Shown piece after piece: positions 6,741-7,845 of a stretch of DNA of 7,845 bases. Position 1 is the stretch's first letter, and every line of letters starts with the position of its first letter. This stretch comes from an uncultured Oscillibacter sp. (GTDB taxonomy: Bacteria; Bacillota_A; Clostridia; Oscillospirales; Oscillospiraceae), in contig CATOKC010000146.1 in the NCBI GenBank assembly GCA_951800675.1, positions 1 to 7,845 on the forward strand, given 5' to 3'. Under the pieces are notes generated by a model. That model saw nothing but the letters and a program-made list of their open reading frames with translations. It did no database searches and was not told where the DNA came from. Made by a program: the position numbers and the translations under genes.

Positions 6741-7095
6741 AAAAAGCCCCCATCCACCTCCCGCCCTTCGCCTAGAAGTCCAACAAGGGAGCTTCTGATG
6801 CGTGCGAAGAAATTCCCGCCACAGCGAGCTTTTCTGGAGCCACAGGCCGGTGCGCTGTTTTTTCCTCCGGCATGAATGCGGCATTATCCGGTATCGCCGG
6901 AATCGGGCATAGCCTGCCGGGCGCTAGTCTGGTGCTTTTGATAGCGCAGATTAAGCGCGGTGTATCGGCGGTACTGGTCTGAATAGAGGGCTCGATTTCT
7001 AGAGCGGCGCAACAGGAAGCTGCTGGAAATTTGATAAGCCCAATGCCATTCCCCAGAGCGCCGGCGAAATCAGAAAGCGGACGGTAGGGACTTGC
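6741..7095. other. Stretch with no supported gene
   Basis: Reading both strands gives only short or unrecognisable frames. The longest is a minus-strand frame from 7134 down to 6772 with no family motif and no convincing ribosome binding site. Base composition is visibly less GC-rich than the genes to the left and lacks their strong third-position GC bias. It may be decayed DNA at the boundary of an insertion; no tRNA, promoter or repeat was identified. Confidence 0.5.
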
Positions 7096-7124
7096 ATGGC
7101 CCAAAAACATCATTTTTGGGCCAT
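7096..7124. repeat. Perfect 12-bp hairpin
   Basis: ATGGCCCAAAAA (7096-7107) and TTTTTGGGCCAT (7113-7124) are exact reverse complements around a 5-base loop, CATCA. There is no T run after the stem on either strand, so it is not a classic terminator. Function unknown; it is the smaller of two neighbouring hairpins in gene-free DNA. Confidence 0.8.
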
Positions 7125-7155
7125 CTGTGAGCATATCCCTTTAGAAGCGCGCAAA

Positions 7156-7208
7156 AAGCAAAATCCCATGCGGTCATTGCGCCGCAATGGCCGCATGGGA
7201 TTTTGCTT
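7156..7208. repeat. Long near-perfect hairpin, possible terminator for the minus-strand recombinase remnant
   Basis: Two 26-base arms (7156-7181 and 7183-7208) are complementary at every position except one G-T pair (7174 with 7190), around a single central base. The core is CCCATGCGG/CCGCATGGG. On the minus strand the stem is followed by ATTTTGCTTTTT, which could act as a terminator tract for transcription arriving from the recombinase remnant about 130 bases away. On the plus strand the tract is weaker (ATTTTGCTT). It could also be a folded element of mobile-DNA origin. Confidence 0.75.
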
Positions 7209-7336
7209 GGGGTAAGCGGTCAAAATCGGTTTTTCTTTGAATCCCTTGGGGCACAACAATTCAGGAAGAAAGGCTGATGCCGGAGAGGGAAAAGCAATCA
7301 CTTTGTTGTCTGCCGGTATTGACTTTCATCAGTCCT
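7209..7336. other. Short gene-free spacer
   Basis: Nothing recognisable on either strand between the long hairpin and the end of the recombinase remnant. A minus-strand frame (7301-7110) crosses the hairpin and is judged accidental. Confidence 0.45.
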
Positions 7337-7845
7337 TTAAGGAGCTATTTCGCGTGCCTGATTGATTGTTTCAAACAGCTCTCTGCTTACAATCGCCGGA
7401 TGGTGCTCCTGTATCAAAAATCTCTCTAACTTCCCCTGGTTCTTAACCTGTTTCCCAGAAAACAAATCCGCTATAAAGGTTTTCTGGAGCAGAATGTCCC
7501 CCCACATATTTCTCGTTTCTCAACAGCCTGCTGATTGTCTCCCGGATCCAATGGAGTTTCCCTGTTGGGGATGGAGCCTTACTCTCATACAGCCATTTTG
7601 AAATTGCTCCAAGACTACTTCCAGCAGCCCTCATCTCGAACATCTTTCGAACAATTTCAGCGTCAGGCTCATCAATAGCCAGCCTTCCATCATCTCCGCG
7701 CTTATACCCAAAACACACAAATTCAGCGTAGCCCGAGGTGCCCTTCTCAAAGCCTCTCTTGATTCCCCATTTGATATTTCGGCTCATGTCCTCGCTCTCA
7801 GCCTGAGCCAAGGCACAGTAGGCGGTCAGCAGGATTTGTATTCGC
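7337..7845 (-). pseudogene. Large serine recombinase, frameshifted 3' remnant (5' end outside window)
   Basis: Reading leftwards from 7844, the frame gives RIQILLTAYCALAQAESEDM and then SRNIKWGIKRGFEKG, the junction of the resolvase domain with the Recombinase domain of TndX/TnpX-like large serine recombinases. Further hallmarks are FGYKRGDDGRLAIDEPDAEI, VRKMFEM, SLGAISKWL and the motif ISRLLRNEKYVG. At a run of six C (7498-7503, G on the coding strand) the frame is lost: as written it continues GHSAPENLY and stops at 7443-7445. Dropping one G restores DILLQKTFIADLFSGKQ, then LIQEHHPAIVSRELFE, ending at the stop at 7337-7339. The restored protein still ends before the zinc-ribbon and coiled-coil regions of full-length relatives. 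The catalytic serine lies beyond the window edge. Such enzymes move conjugative transposons, integrative elements and phages; this copy is probably inactive. A sequencing error in the homopolymer is the main alternative to a real frameshift. Confidence 0.88.
7498..7503 (-). other. Homopolymer C6 frameshift site in the recombinase gene
   Basis: Six consecutive C on the plus strand. Five would give the expected coding order Val-Gly-Asp-Ile-Leu-Leu-Gln on the minus strand; six shift the frame by one. Family-like sequence continues on both sides in different frames, which locates the lesion closely. Confidence 0.85.

Noticed and set aside
6772..7134. Minus-strand frame of 120 codons in the gap after the ior operon
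   Set aside because: No family motif, no good ribosome binding site, ordinary composition for chance, and it begins inside the 12-bp hairpin region's neighbourhood. A decayed gene fragment cannot be excluded.
7110..7301. Minus-strand frame of 63 codons
   Set aside because: It runs through the 26-bp hairpin, so part of the predicted peptide is read from a palindrome; no recognisable product.
7498..7503. Programmed ribosomal frameshift in the recombinase
   Set aside because: The shift needed is +1 at a G run, with no rare codon, stop codon or stimulatory signal at the site, and the restored protein is still truncated. Decay or a sequencing error is simpler.
7362..7601. Plus-strand frame of 79 codons
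   Set aside because: It is antisense to clear serine recombinase sequence on the minus strand.

Overview
The window looks like chromosome from a GC-rich Clostridia gut-type bacterium. The most likely group is Oscillospiraceae-like, in the manner of Flavonifractor or Lawsonibacter. That is an inference from strong GC bias at third codon positions, AGGAGG-type ribosome binding sites, short gene gaps and an anaerobic ferredoxin-dependent enzyme; no taxonomic marker is present.

Layout. (1) Positions 1-2696 hold a two-gene plus-strand unit. It starts with a large membrane protein, open at the left edge, that has the architecture of a heavy-metal (P1B) P-type ATPase but lacks its catalytic motifs. 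A Cof-type HAD phosphatase with intact motifs follows 15 bases later, and the unit ends at a strong intrinsic terminator (2670-2696). (2) Positions 2710-6740 hold a second plus-strand unit with its own sigma-70-like promoter (TTGCAA-16-TACAAT). It contains iorA and iorB (indolepyruvate:ferredoxin oxidoreductase), a small protein that reads like a ubiquitin-like beta-grasp domain, and an FrhB-family iron-sulfur protein (F420 hydrogenase/dehydrogenase beta-subunit family). iorA/iorB overlap by 4 bases and iorB/orf3 by 1 base; orf3 and the frhB-like gene are 16 bases apart. The unit closes at a perfect 17-bp hairpin. (3) Positions 6741-7336 hold no gene I can support. Base composition becomes visibly less GC-rich here, and two strong hairpins sit at 7096-7124 and 7156-7208. 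(4) Positions 7337-7845 on the minus strand carry the 3' part of a large serine recombinase gene. It is frameshifted at a C6 run (7498-7503) and stops before any zinc-ribbon domain, so it is a probable remnant of an integrated mobile element.

How the genes may work together. IorA/IorB decarboxylate aryl-pyruvates, made by transamination of aromatic amino acids, to aryl-acetyl-CoA and pass electrons to ferredoxin. The co-transcribed FrhB-like protein has two N-terminal cysteine groups suited to [4Fe-4S] clusters. It could accept those electrons directly or from ferredoxin and pass them to an unknown carrier. The small protein between them has no assigned role. This four-gene module and the degenerate P-type ATPase are the two most interesting items here. 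No RNA genes or CRISPR arrays were seen.
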